This document shows, piece by piece, positions 14,173-21,891 of a stretch of 60,705 nt of DNA. Made by a program: the position numbers and the translations under genes. Origin of the DNA: a virus. The notes under the pieces are model-generated. The model did not search any database. It saw only the letters and a program-made list of their open reading frames with translations, and was not told where the DNA came from. Position 1 is the first letter of the stretch. Every line of letters starts with the position of its first letter. The stretch covers positions 1-60,705 of the IMG/VR virus record IMGVR_UViG_3300024999_000109; one strand, written 5' to 3'.

Positions 14173-14912
14173 AACATCGTGAGGAAATAATCGGGGATTG
14201 CCGGTTGATACTGGGGGATTGTGCCGAAGTGATAAAGACATTGCCGAAGGTTGATGCGGTTATAACCGATCCTCCTTACGGAGATAGCGATACTCATGAT
14301 GGGCATCTCTCAAAGGTGACATTAAAGAATGGAGAACCTGCCCGGCAGGTTCTCGGGTTCGCTGGTATAAATTCAGTGGATATGCAGGAGATTGTTAGTC
14401 AGTGGCTTAAAATATGCACAGGATGGGTTGTGTTTACCTGTGAATGGAAATTCTGTAATGAACTTGATAATGCAGGATATCTAATCCGTTTTGGAATATG
14501 GAGAAAACCAGACGGTGCCCCTCAATTTACCGGAGACAGACCGGGAACGGGTTGGGAGGCTGTAGCTATATGCCACAACAAAGGGAGAAAGAAGTGGAAT
14601 GGTGGGGGAAAACATGGTTTCTGGATATGGCCCAAAGGAGAGAATAAAAGCGGGCACCCTACAGGCAAACCAATAGGTTTATTCCAAGACTTTATAAAAG
14701 ATTTTACATCAAAAGGGCATGTAATCCTCGACCCATTCATGGGCAGCGGCACAACCGGAGTAGCCTGCGTAAATCTAGGCCGGAAATTCATCGGAATTGA
14801 GATCGAAGAGAAGTATTTCGACATCGCTTGCCGAAGAATAGAGAAGGCCACAAAGAACAAACCGCGCCTATTCGACGCACTACCTAAGCCTAAACAAATG
14901 GCGCTGATATAG
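14169..14912 (+). CDS. DNA methyltransferase, beta class (N6-adenine or N4-cytosine)
   Basis: This encodes 247 residues. Catalytic motif IV DPPYGDSD (from residue 34) comes before the SAM-binding motif DPFMGSGTT (about residue 190), the beta-class order. FIGIEIEEKYFDIACRRI is the usual C-terminal SAM-domain helix. The gap between motifs is long enough to hold a target-recognition region. DPPY favours N6-adenine. It probably protects phage DNA from restriction or marks it for regulation; no partner nuclease gene is beside it. Confidence 0.9.
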   Translation: MKHREEIIGDCRLILGDCAEVIKTLPKVDAVITDPPYGDSDTHDGHLSKVTLKNGEPARQVLGFAGINSVDMQEIVSQWLKICTGWVVFTCEWKFCNELDNAGYLIRFGIWRKPDGAPQFTGDRPGTGWEAVAICHNKGRKKWNGGGKHGFWIWPKGENKSGHPTGKPIGLFQDFIKDFTSKGHVILDPFMGSGTTGVACVNLGRKFIGIEIEEKYFDIACRRIEKATKNKPRLFDALPKPKQMALI

Positions 14913-14938
14913 CCACCGAAGTACCAACAGGAGGAATT

Positions 14939-15739
14939 ATGGACGTAAAATATACAAGCGATGGGAAAAAGGTGGTCGTAGTTGGCCAGTTAAACACACA
15001 AGAAACTATCGTGCAGGAGGTGTTTTGCAAGTCAGACGGTGCCGAGATTCCATCCGGGCAAAACTTTGTTGTAAAATCGTTGCACGACGAGCCGGTTGTA
15101 TCGTGGCAGGAGAAGAGAAAGAAGGATATAGATGAGGCTTACGAGCGGGCCAGGGCCGCGTATGAGCGTGAGGAGAAGTCGCTAAGGTTGAAATATCGGG
15201 AAGAATTAATGGTGCTCAGATCCCTGACTAAAAAGACAAAAGAGTATCAAAAACTTGGGGATCTCGGAGAGACGATAACAAAGTTTATGGCAGGTGAAAT
15301 TACCCATCTAGTCGTCAAAGAGTATGGAGATTACGCAATAACCGAATTTGGTAGCTCTATTGCCGAAAACGATTTTGAAGAAATAAAACTATTGACCTTA
15401 TTCGGTGGCACAAAACAGGGCTTGCAGTGGAGGTTAAATCATTACAGAGATGGATCTGGGTCCGACACAGACGTATACCCAGCCACATCTATTGACGATG
15501 CAAAGCAGATAATCGAAGGCTTGATATCAGCCGACATCACAAAGGGTAAAGGTGCTACCGATAGCATGATAAAGGCAAAAAAGGTGTACGGGTTGTCTGT
15601 GCCATCACAGGAGGAAATATCCGAGAAATACAAAAAAGATCTCGCCTACATCAGGGAAAGAATAGCAAAAGCTGCTGGCGATTTGGATAAAATAAAGGCG
15701 CAAGAAATTGAATTGATGGAGAAGGCGGCTCTTAAATAA
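14939..15739 (+). CDS. Coiled-coil phage protein, unknown function
   Basis: This encodes 266 residues behind an AGGAGG site. Residues about 60-110 (EKRKKDIDEAYERARAAYEREEKSLRLKYRE) form a charged coiled coil, a compact alpha/beta domain lies in the middle, and a second helical pair (about 220-262) ends the protein. It is the last gene of the first early operon. Confidence 0.6.
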   Translation: MDVKYTSDGKKVVVVGQLNTQETIVQEVFCKSDGAEIPSGQNFVVKSLHDEPVVSWQEKRKKDIDEAYERARAAYEREEKSLRLKYREELMVLRSLTKKTKEYQKLGDLGETITKFMAGEITHLVVKEYGDYAITEFGSSIAENDFEEIKLLTLFGGTKQGLQWRLNHYRDGSGSDTDVYPATSIDDAKQIIEGLISADITKGKGATDSMIKAKKVYGLSVPSQEEISEKYKKDLAYIRERIAKAAGDLDKIKAQEIELMEKAALK

Positions 15740-15781
15740 CCACAATTTGTAACAAAAATAATCGCCTTTTCAGTCTTACAA

Positions 15782-15809
15782 TTGACGATAAAAACTTGTC
15801 CTCTATGCT
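15782..15809 (+). promoter_or_regulatory. Sigma70-like promoter before the replication genes
   Basis: TTGACG (15782-15787), a 16-bp spacer and TATGCT (15804-15809). CACAATTTGTA at 15741-15751 just upstream matches 6695-6705 in the repressor control region, hinting at common control. The leader to 16012 also holds a small TCGGT/ACCGA hairpin and the long stem described separately. Confidence 0.55.
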
Positions 15810-15878
15810 GGGCGAGGTAAAGTTAAATATCAGTTCGGTTGGCTACCGAATACACAATCTGATGAATGCTATGAAATC

Positions 15879-16016
15879 ATGAAAACAAACTCCGAAAATC
15901 TAATATCTGAAGGCAGGAAACTGACCACGCCATCAAGGGACGCAGCGTATCATAGCGCGCTGCTAAAAGCCCTTGCGGTCAGTTTCCTGCCTTTTTTTAT
16001 TCGGTGTCTCGCATGA
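15879..16016 (+). CDS. Possible 45-residue leader ORF spanning the long hairpin
   Basis: An ATG-started frame runs through the stem-loop and ends in an ATGA overlap with the next gene. Its hydrophobic C-terminus arises from the stem and T tract, so it may be an accident of the hairpin; the overlap is the only support. Confidence 0.25.
   Translation: MKTNSENLISEGRKLTTPSRDAAYHSALLKALAVSFLPFFIRCLA
15911..15998 (+). terminator. Terminator-like long stem with 50-nt capped loop
   Basis: A perfect 16-bp stem (15911-15926 with 15977-15992) is followed by seven Ts. The 50-nt loop contains further pairing (AAGGG/CCCTT and CAGC/GCTG). It may attenuate transcription into the replication genes or yield a small processed RNA. 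The loop is far longer than in an ordinary terminator. Confidence 0.65.
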
Positions 16017-16153
16017 AAAAGAAGAAGCCAAAGAAGCTCGAATGGGCCGATAGGTTGCGTCTTTATTCAGAAGAAAAACGCGCCATAATGGATTCAACGA
16101 CGGAATGGAATGAAGCCATCCATCAAAAACTGATTAAAAAATACAGGATTTGA
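16013..16153 (+). CDS. Small basic protein
   Basis: This encodes 46 residues starting 15 bases after the T tract and ending one base before the next ATG. A Lys-rich start (MKKKKPKK) precedes an amphipathic helix. No known family. Confidence 0.55.
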   Translation: MKKKKPKKLEWADRLRLYSEEKRAIMDSTTEWNEAIHQKLIKKYRI

Positions 16154-16154
16154 C

Positions 16155-16946
16155 ATGGAAAAGGACGCATTCTATTTCCCCCATTTTTGCAATGCCAGGA
16201 ATGATCGAAAGATTAAAAGACTCCGAAAGGAACTCGGAATAGAGGGATACGGGATATTCTTTATGGTGCTCGAGGTGCTCAGAGAACAGACCGACTACAA
16301 ATATCCGATTGACGATATTGATCTACTCGCAGATGAGTTTTGTACGAGCGAACAAAAGGTCAGGACGGTGGTCACAAATTACGATCTTTTCAGGGTCGAT
16401 TCAAAGAAAAAACTGTTTTCAGCGAAGTTGATTACATATTTGCAGCCAATGTTGGAAAGAAGGGAAAAAGCAAAGGTTGCGTCAATGATAAGGTGGGATA
16501 AATACAAAGCACAGTTAAATCAAGATGATATCTCGAATGCTCAAGCATTGCTCACGCATAGCTCAAGCAATGCCCAAGCTATGCAAGGAAAGGAAAGGAA
16601 AGGAAAGGAAAGTATTATAAGGCCGGACTTTATCTCCGAGAAGTCTTGGAATGATTTATTGACTCACAGAAAAGAGAAAAGAGCATCAAGGTCAAAACGA
16701 GCGATTGACACCTTGACTGGTGAAATTGAGAAAGCAGTTTCCGCCGGATTTTCGGTTGACCAGTGTATTGACGAGATGGTCAACCGGAATTGGACAGGGT
16801 TTAAAGCTGAGTGGATGGAGAACTCGAGGCCAAGGGCCGCGGCAACAGGGGCCAAAAATTGTCCACAGTGCGAATACCTCGCCCGCGGTAAGTGTGATGG
16901 GAAAAAAGAGAAATGTACAGCATTTATCAAGGTGGTGAACCAATGA
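16155..16946 (+). CDS. Replisome organizer / replication initiator (DUF4373-like)
   Basis: This encodes 263 residues. YFPHFCNARNDRKIKRLRKE with GIEGYGIFFMVLEVL is the N-terminal winged-helix signature of the Lin1244/DUF4373 family of phage replisome organizers. The middle (about residues 125-155) is low complexity and is encoded by an iteron cluster and a GGAAA repeat, probably the origin itself. The C-terminus adds a four-Cys motif (CPQCEYLARGKCDGKKEKC). It precedes the helicase gene with an ATGA overlap, like lambda O before P. Confidence 0.8.
   Translation: MEKDAFYFPHFCNARNDRKIKRLRKELGIEGYGIFFMVLEVLREQTDYKYPIDDIDLLADEFCTSEQKVRTVVTNYDLFRVDSKKKLFSAKLITYLQPMLERREKAKVASMIRWDKYKAQLNQDDISNAQALLTHSSSNAQAMQGKERKGKESIIRPDFISEKSWNDLLTHRKEKRASRSKRAIDTLTGEIEKAVSAGFSVDQCIDEMVNRNWTGFKAEWMENSRPRAAATGAKNCPQCEYLARGKCDGKKEKCTAFIKVVNQ
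16539..16610 (+). other. Candidate replication origin: 11-bp iterons plus purine repeat
   Basis: Four head-to-tail 11-bp units (GCTCAAGCATT, GCTCACGCATA, GCTCAAGCAAT, GCCCAAGCTAT; 16539-16582) are followed by five AGGAA units (16586-16610) and an A/T-rich stretch. Eleven is not a multiple of three, so the repeat is kept at the DNA level although it lies inside a gene. This matches the lambda-type arrangement of iterons within the initiator gene beside an asymmetric purine tract. Confidence 0.7.
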
Positions 16947-18274
16947 CCGCGCCAATCAGAATACCACCGCAGAACCTCGAGGCAGAGCGGGAAATACTCG
17001 GGACGGCAATTCAGATGCCGCGGTCTTTGCCTTTAATCTTGTCTGAACTTTCAGGTGATGAATTTTACAGACCGCAGCACAAAAGTATTTTTGAGGCAAT
17101 CAAAACACTCTACGCCGCGGGGCAAAATGTTGACTTGGTAACTATCGTTGACCAGTTGAGAAGGGCCGATGAGGTTGATTATTGTGGCGGGCCTGCATAT
17201 ATCGCCGGATTGGCGAATGAGATGCCGTCAATTCTCAGGGTTTCAAGCCACTGTCGCATCGTCAAGGAGCGGGCCGCGGCTCGAGATCTCATAACGCTCG
17301 CCGCGGAGATGGCAGAGGAATGCTACTCGTGCAACGACATCAAGGATATTGTCGATGGATTTGGCAAAAGGTTTTTCGATATCGCCGCGGAGAAAAACAA
17401 ATCTGCTCGAGCAATATCTGAGATATTCCCTGGACTGCTCGAGCAGATGAAAAAACGGTGCGAAAGCGGATCAGGAATGTCCGGCGCCTCGTGCGGCTTT
17501 CCCGATATCGACAGAATACTTTCCGGCCTGTCGGATTCAGACCTGATCATAATCGCCGGCCGGCCGTCAATGGGGAAAACCACTCTTGCGATGAATATGG
17601 CTCAGTCAATGGCCTTTGACGGAAAAACAGTCTTGGTCTTTAGCCTCGAGATGGACGACCGTAAGCTGGTTGAAAGGTTGATCTCGAGCGATTCAGGGGT
17701 GAATCTGAAATCAATCAGGGATGGACTTCTCAATGACACAACCTGGCCGATGGTGATGAGGTCAGTCTCGAGGTTCAGCCAGAAAAAGTTGATTATTGAT
17801 GAATCAAGCGGTTTGTCGATCACTCAGGTACGAGCTAGAGCAAAGATGCAGAAATCAAAAACCGGGCTTGATGTCATCTTTGTCGATTACCTTCAATTGA
17901 TGCGCGGCACAGGTGGAAACCGGGAGCAGGAGATTGCCGACATCGCCCGCGGGCTGAAAGGGCTTGCCAAGGAATTAAATATTCCGGTTGTCGCACTTTC
18001 CCAGTTAAGCCGTAAATGCGACGAGCGGAGCGATAAGCGGCCGGTAATGTCAGACTTGAGGGAGAGCGGGTCGATTGAGCAGGATGCCGATATCGTTGCT
18101 TTCGTTTATCGGGACGAGATTTACAATACCTCGCCAGACAATCCAATGCGGGGAATGGCTGAGTTTATCGTGCGGAAAAATAGGAGCGGGGAAACTGGAA
18201 CGGTTGAGCTCTATTTCCGCGGCGAATGCACTCTGTTTCAGAATAAGGCAAACCCTTATACCGAAGAGGTTTGA
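16943..18274 (+). CDS. DnaB-type replicative helicase
   Basis: This encodes 443 residues from the ATG overlapping the initiator stop. The N-terminal DnaB domain (PPQNLEAEREILG ... about residues 5-110) is joined to a RecA-like C-terminal domain with Walker A GRPSMGKTT (about 206) and Walker B-like IFVDYLQLM (about 309), followed by LSQLSR and a SGSIEQDAD motif. The length and motif order are those of a complete hexameric helicase. It unwinds phage DNA at the fork. Confidence 0.95.
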   Translation: MTAPIRIPPQNLEAEREILGTAIQMPRSLPLILSELSGDEFYRPQHKSIFEAIKTLYAAGQNVDLVTIVDQLRRADEVDYCGGPAYIAGLANEMPSILRVSSHCRIVKERAAARDLITLAAEMAEECYSCNDIKDIVDGFGKRFFDIAAEKNKSARAISEIFPGLLEQMKKRCESGSGMSGASCGFPDIDRILSGLSDSDLIIIAGRPSMGKTTLAMNMAQSMAFDGKTVLVFSLEMDDRKLVERLISSDSGVNLKSIRDGLLNDTTWPMVMRSVSRFSQKKLIIDESSGLSITQVRARAKMQKSKTGLDVIFVDYLQLMRGTGGNREQEIADIARGLKGLAKELNIPVVALSQLSRKCDERSDKRPVMSDLRESGSIEQDADIVAFVYRDEIYNTSPDNPMRGMAEFIVRKNRSGETGTVELYFRGECTLFQNKANPYTEEV

Positions 18275-18282
18275 GGGCACAA

Positions 18283-18298
18283 GCATAACCGAGCGGAG
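18283..18298 (+). repeat. 16-bp translation-start repeat, copy 1
   Basis: GCATAACCGAGCGGAG occurs identically at 19082-19097 and 20048-20063, each time with its GCGGAG part acting as the ribosome site of the next gene. Confidence 0.9.
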
Positions 18299-18304
18299 GG
18301 TAAA

Positions 18305-19087
18305 ATGACCAAGAATTTCGACAGCGCCAGAGCCGGCACCGGGACGAAGGAGTGGGCCGAGGTTACGGAAAACATTCAGATCGGTTGTGCTAATGGATGC
18401 CTGTACTGCTATGCCGCTGACAAGGCCGCGAAGATGTACGGCGGATGGTGCAAGCGTGAGGAATGGACAAGCGAGCGGTTGACCAAGCGGGCTATGATGA
18501 AGTCATATCCTGCCAGAGGCGGCGTGATCATGTTTCCCTCTACGCACGATATCACGCCAAACAACGTCAATGCTTATATTCGAGTGGCAAAATTGATACT
18601 CGAAAAGGACAATAGCCTGCTGATTGTCAGCAAGCCCCGGAAGGGATGTGTTAATGAGATGGTCAGGGAGTTTGCCGGACATGAGGATCAGATCCTTTTC
18701 CGTTTCACAATGGGCACTGTGGTTGAATCGGTTTCAGCATTCTGGGAACCCGGTGCACCACTACCGAAAGAGCGCCGTGACTGCCTTCATATAGCCCAGA
18801 GTGCCGGATACAGGACATCGGTATCAATAGAGCCAATGCTGCAGGGATTTCAGATGACGGAAATATTGGTCGAGTGGGTGCGACCGTTTGTGACCGATAC
18901 CATCTGGATTGGCAAGATGAACAAGGCCAGGTTGAGGGTTGATAACAAGCACCGAGCCGAGGTCGAGTTAATTGAAACACTGCAAAATGACAAGCAGATT
19001 ATGTCTCTTTATGAGTGGTTTAAGGATGATCCGGTCATCAGGTGGAAAGATAGTATCAAGGAAGTCGTGGCAAGGAATAGGGCATAA
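18305..19087 (+). CDS. Radical SAM protein
   Basis: This encodes 260 residues. Cys28-x3-Cys32-x2-Cys35 (CANGCLYC) is the radical SAM cluster motif, near the N-terminus as in SplB-like and phage DUF5131-like proteins. VIMFPSTHDI and TSVSIEPML fit later strands of the partial TIM barrel. No C-terminal extra cluster is evident. It would cleave SAM to make a radical for modifying nucleic acid or protein; the substrate is unknown. It is one of two such enzymes in this operon. Confidence 0.8.
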   Translation: MTKNFDSARAGTGTKEWAEVTENIQIGCANGCLYCYAADKAAKMYGGWCKREEWTSERLTKRAMMKSYPARGGVIMFPSTHDITPNNVNAYIRVAKLILEKDNSLLIVSKPRKGCVNEMVREFAGHEDQILFRFTMGTVVESVSAFWEPGAPLPKERRDCLHIAQSAGYRTSVSIEPMLQGFQMTEILVEWVRPFVTDTIWIGKMNKARLRVDNKHRAEVELIETLQNDKQIMSLYEWFKDDPVIRWKDSIKEVVARNRA

Positions 19088-19097
19088 CCGAGCGGAG
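19082..19097 (+). repeat. 16-bp translation-start repeat, copy 2
   Basis: This copy includes the stop codon of the first radical SAM gene and the ribosome site of the 65-residue gene at 19106. Confidence 0.9.
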
Positions 19098-19105
19098 GTG
19101 ATGAG

Positions 19106-19303
19106 ATGACAGATGAAAACGGAATAAACGAGATAGCAGAGTGCATAGAAACCTTGGACAACCTCATAGCGGCAATGGAAATACCGATGATGCCGGCAGA
19201 GATATCCGTTAAAGCACTCAAGGTTAGCCTCCCTGAATTACGAGATAGGCTTTTTGATGCCTATAGTGCCATGGGCGGCGAAAACCATTGGGGGATGGAC
19301 TAG
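19106..19303 (+). CDS. Small acidic helical protein
   Basis: This encodes 65 residues with a GGAGG site. It is acidic and entirely helical by composition (INEIAECIETLDNLIAAM). No motif is recognised; it sits between the two radical SAM genes. Confidence 0.65.
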   Translation: MTDENGINEIAECIETLDNLIAAMEIPMMPAEISVKALKVSLPELRDRLFDAYSAMGGENHWGMD

Positions 19304-19321
19304 TACTAGGGAACAGTAAAC

Positions 19322-19612
19322 ATGAAAATAAATATGTGTCTTACGCTTGATTACCATTGTCCGTGTGGTCATTCTGACGGGTCTTGTGCTGTGTTGGATT
19401 GTCCTAATAACAAAAGCAACCCAGAAAATACAGAAAAACACAGGCCGAGAATCGGGGATAAAGTGAAATATTTGACCACTAACGAGATTTTTACCGTTTC
19501 GCGGATTGAAGGCAACATCTGTCATACTGTGACAGAGCGCGGAGAACCATCATCGTTTATCTGGCGATTTCGTGATGGTTTAAATTCAAAACATATATGG
19601 GGTTCAAAATGA
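19322..19612 (+). CDS. Small Cys-rich protein, unknown function
   Basis: This encodes 96 residues. The N-terminal half has Cys/His pairs (HCPCGHSDGSCAVLDC) that could bind metal; the C-terminal half (RIGDKVKYLTTNEIFTVSRI) looks like a small beta barrel such as a KOW- or SH3-type fold. The ribosome site is weak. Its stop overlaps the next start. Confidence 0.6.
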   Translation: MKINMCLTLDYHCPCGHSDGSCAVLDCPNNKSNPENTEKHRPRIGDKVKYLTTNEIFTVSRIEGNICHTVTERGEPSSFIWRFRDGLNSKHIWGSK

Positions 19613-19827
19613 AACTTACAAAAGCAGGCGAATTAACGATGAAAATGGCACAGGTTGGATATGAAAGCTATGCCGCGTACACAGGGAATAAATCTGCTGT
19701 TACTGGTGACGATCTGCCAACATGGGATAAACTGCCTGGACAGGTATGCAATGCATGGTTTGCTGCCGCCGACGGAATGACAAAGTTTTTGGCATCGATT
19801 GGGAAAATAGAGGTTGTTGATAAATAA
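19609..19827 (+). CDS. Small phage protein, unknown function
   Basis: This encodes 72 residues starting at ATGA. It resembles in style the short phage proteins with a WDKLPGQVCNAWFAAADGM motif found in early operons. Mostly helical, no known activity. Confidence 0.6.
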   Translation: MKLTKAGELTMKMAQVGYESYAAYTGNKSAVTGDDLPTWDKLPGQVCNAWFAAADGMTKFLASIGKIEVVDK

Positions 19828-19849
19828 CCAACCTCACCAGGGGATTGAG

Positions 19850-20053
19850 ATGCCTAAAAACATGGATGAGTATTTACGGCGGAATCTTTTAGTGGCGAAG
19901 GCAATTGGCATACGATCCAACGCTGAAGCTGCAAAAAAGAGGATGTTGAAGACCAAAAAGCCTCAAAAATGGATCATTGCCATGCTCGAAGGAATTATCG
20001 AAAGGGCCGAGCAATTACCGGGAGATCTTGCAAAATATAGGGATGAGGCATAA
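19850..20053 (+). CDS. Small basic helical protein
   Basis: This encodes 67 residues from an ATG behind a GGGG-type site (CAGGGGATTGAG). It is basic and helical; no motif is recognised. Its stop codon is part of the third 16-bp repeat. Confidence 0.6.
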   Translation: MPKNMDEYLRRNLLVAKAIGIRSNAEAAKKRMLKTKKPQKWIIAMLEGIIERAEQLPGDLAKYRDEA

Positions 20054-20063
20054 CCGAGCGGAG
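20048..20063 (+). repeat. 16-bp translation-start repeat, copy 3
   Basis: This copy carries the preceding stop codon and the ribosome site of the second radical SAM gene. Confidence 0.9.
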
Positions 20064-20066
20064 CAC

Positions 20067-20882
20067 ATGAAAATAATCAGAGTATTCCCAAGAAGAACAG
20101 CGGCGACACCAGACGACGAAAACGTCAGGGTTGCCGTTGCTCCTGGCTTTTTCGATGAGGCCGACGAGGTGCATGTCTCGGTTATTTTTACTTGGGACTT
20201 GCCGGCCGCTGAACGGTTGGCGAGATTATGGAAACCTGTTGCCGAGGTGAAAATAGGTGGTCCTGCTACCGGGATGGCAGGCGGTGATTTCACCCCTGGG
20301 CAATATGTCAAACAGGGGTATGTGCTGACCTCGCGTGGATGCCCGAACAGGTGCTGGTTTTGTTCAGTATGGAGAAGGGAGGGAACGGAAATCAGGGAAT
20401 TGCCGATAACTGATGGTTGTAATGTGCTGGACGACAACCTGCTGGCCTGCTCGGATGGCCATATCAAGGCAGTCTTCGAGATGCTCAAAGGGCAGAAGAA
20501 AAACGGATATATCCAATTCACCGGGGGCCTTGAGGCGGCGAGGTTGAAACAGTGGCATGTTGACGCACTTAGGGAATTGAAACCAAAGCAGATGTTTTTT
20601 GCCTACGACACGCCGGACGACCTTGAACCGTTGCAGGTAGCCGGCCGGATGCTTCTGGGTGCAGGTTTTACAACTGCCAGCCATGGCCTGCGGGCTTATG
20701 TGTTGTGCGGATACGAAAATGATACATTTGAAAAAGCCGGGAAACGTATGGCCGAGACGATCGATGCAGGGTTTATGCCAATGGCGATGCTGTACCGAGA
20801 TGGAGAAGGGCAACGAGATCCAAAATGGATGAGATGGCAGAGACAATGGGCGCGGCCTGCTATTATGGCACGGAGGATATGA
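20067..20882 (+). CDS. Second radical SAM protein
   Basis: This encodes 271 residues. Cys92-x3-Cys96-x2-Cys99 (GCPNRCWFC) is the cluster motif, here placed about 90 residues in, after a domain that could bind a cofactor or substrate. YIQFTGGLEAARL and HGLRAYVLCGYENDT are consistent with later barrel strands. It is clearly different from the 18305 enzyme, so the pair is not a recent duplication. A longer in-frame start exists, but only the ATG at 20067 has the GCGGAG site. Confidence 0.8.
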   Translation: MKIIRVFPRRTAATPDDENVRVAVAPGFFDEADEVHVSVIFTWDLPAAERLARLWKPVAEVKIGGPATGMAGGDFTPGQYVKQGYVLTSRGCPNRCWFCSVWRREGTEIRELPITDGCNVLDDNLLACSDGHIKAVFEMLKGQKKNGYIQFTGGLEAARLKQWHVDALRELKPKQMFFAYDTPDDLEPLQVAGRMLLGAGFTTASHGLRAYVLCGYENDTFEKAGKRMAETIDAGFMPMAMLYRDGEGQRDPKWMRWQRQWARPAIMARRI

Positions 20883-20883
20883 G

Positions 20884-21075
20884 ATGAAACCAGGAGACGA
20901 AGTAATGGCAAGCGATTTCGACGGAGATATCCAAACCATAGGCGTAAGGGCGATTTTTGTCGGGATGTCAGAGGATGGGAAATTCCAGACTAGGCCGGCC
21001 GAGCCAGGGAGATACAAAAAAGACATCGTTGAGTGGAAATATTGCGAGCTGGCGTGTGATAAGGAGATGAGATGA
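20884..21075 (+). CDS. Small phage protein
   Basis: This encodes 63 residues starting one base after the radical SAM stop. KPGDEVMASDFDG and RAIFVGMSEDGKFQTRP suggest a small beta barrel. Unknown function; coupled to the next gene by ATGA. Confidence 0.6.
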   Translation: MKPGDEVMASDFDGDIQTIGVRAIFVGMSEDGKFQTRPAEPGRYKKDIVEWKYCELACDKEMR

Positions 21076-21428
21076 AACAGTACAGACTGCTGAGCGATGG
21101 GGAGATTACCCAGGCTGGTGACGAATATTATGGCCCGAAGGACGGATGGTTAGAATTGAGCGAAATTACCATTGGTAAGCCATACAAGGACGGTTTAATG
21201 CGTCCAGTCCGCCGCCTAATCGAACAAGTCCAGCCAGATATCCCGGCAGATGGCGAGCCGGTGATTGTGTGGCACGCCGATGAAGTTAAGTATAAGCGGT
21301 ATTCAACCGGGAAAATAATTGACGGGCGGCTGGAGTGCTACCAGTACGGGGCCACCAAATGGTCATCAGATAGTATGCCGTGTCGATGGGCGAACTGGCG
21401 TAGGCCAACAAAAGAAGAACTAGCCTGA
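21072..21428 (+). CDS. Conserved phage protein, DUF551-neighbour type
   Basis: This encodes 118 residues. YRLLSDGEITQAGDEYYGPKDGW is a motif common to many small phage proteins often found near DUF551 genes. The C-terminal half (HADEVKYKRYSTGKI ... WANWRRPTKEEL) looks like a second small domain, so the gene may be a fusion. Function unknown. Confidence 0.7.
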   Translation: MKQYRLLSDGEITQAGDEYYGPKDGWLELSEITIGKPYKDGLMRPVRRLIEQVQPDIPADGEPVIVWHADEVKYKRYSTGKIIDGRLECYQYGATKWSSDSMPCRWANWRRPTKEELA

Positions 21429-21493
21429 GCGCATACCCAGGCATATGCCAGCACGGAAATTGATCTTGGGGTGAAATTGGAGGTTTTGGGGAT

Positions 21494-21679
21494 ATGCCGG
21501 AAAAAATCAGCGCAAGAAAACTGAAAAGCTATCAACGGGCCGAAGCGGTGGCGAGAGAGCTCAGATGCCAGTTGGCAGATGCCCGCCATGCCAATGATAT
21601 GAATTACGCGAAACTGTTCAGGCTTCTAGCGTCATGGATGCAAACAACCGGAAAGATTAAATATGATCGGCCGGAATAA
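21494..21679 (+). CDS. Small helical protein
   Basis: This encodes 61 residues: basic, helical, no recognised motif, moderate ribosome site (GGTTTTGGGGAT). Confidence 0.55.
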   Translation: MPEKISARKLKSYQRAEAVARELRCQLADARHANDMNYAKLFRLLASWMQTTGKIKYDRPE

Positions 21680-21690
21680 GGAGGGTTGAT

Positions 21691-21891
21691 ATGGCAAAGA
21701 TAAAACCAACAACACCCGATGGCCTATCATTCGCCCAAAAGTGCGACGAAATATCGACAGCAATCCGCCATCTCCACAACTGCCGTATGTGCCTGGAGGA
21801 AGTCTACGCCCAGGTCGGACCGCAGGCGCCGGATGGGGTTGATTCGTATCTGTGGCAGCGGGTGGCTGGGTTGGTTGGGGAGGATGGGTGA
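21691..21891 (+). CDS. Small phage protein, unknown function
   Basis: This encodes 66 residues behind an AGGAGGG site. It is helical with CRMC in the middle. The stop overlaps the next start by one base (TGATG). Confidence 0.6.
   Translation: MAKIKPTTPDGLSFAQKCDEISTAIRHLHNCRMCLEEVYAQVGPQAPDGVDSYLWQRVAGLVGEDG

Noticed and set aside
16586-16610. AGGAA array as a CRISPR-like repeat
   Set aside because: Units are five bases, directly adjacent, with no spacers.
1173-18274. Insertion sequence or transposase genes
   Set aside because: No transposase or terminal inverted repeats found; the inserted genes here are single ORFs with copied gene edges.
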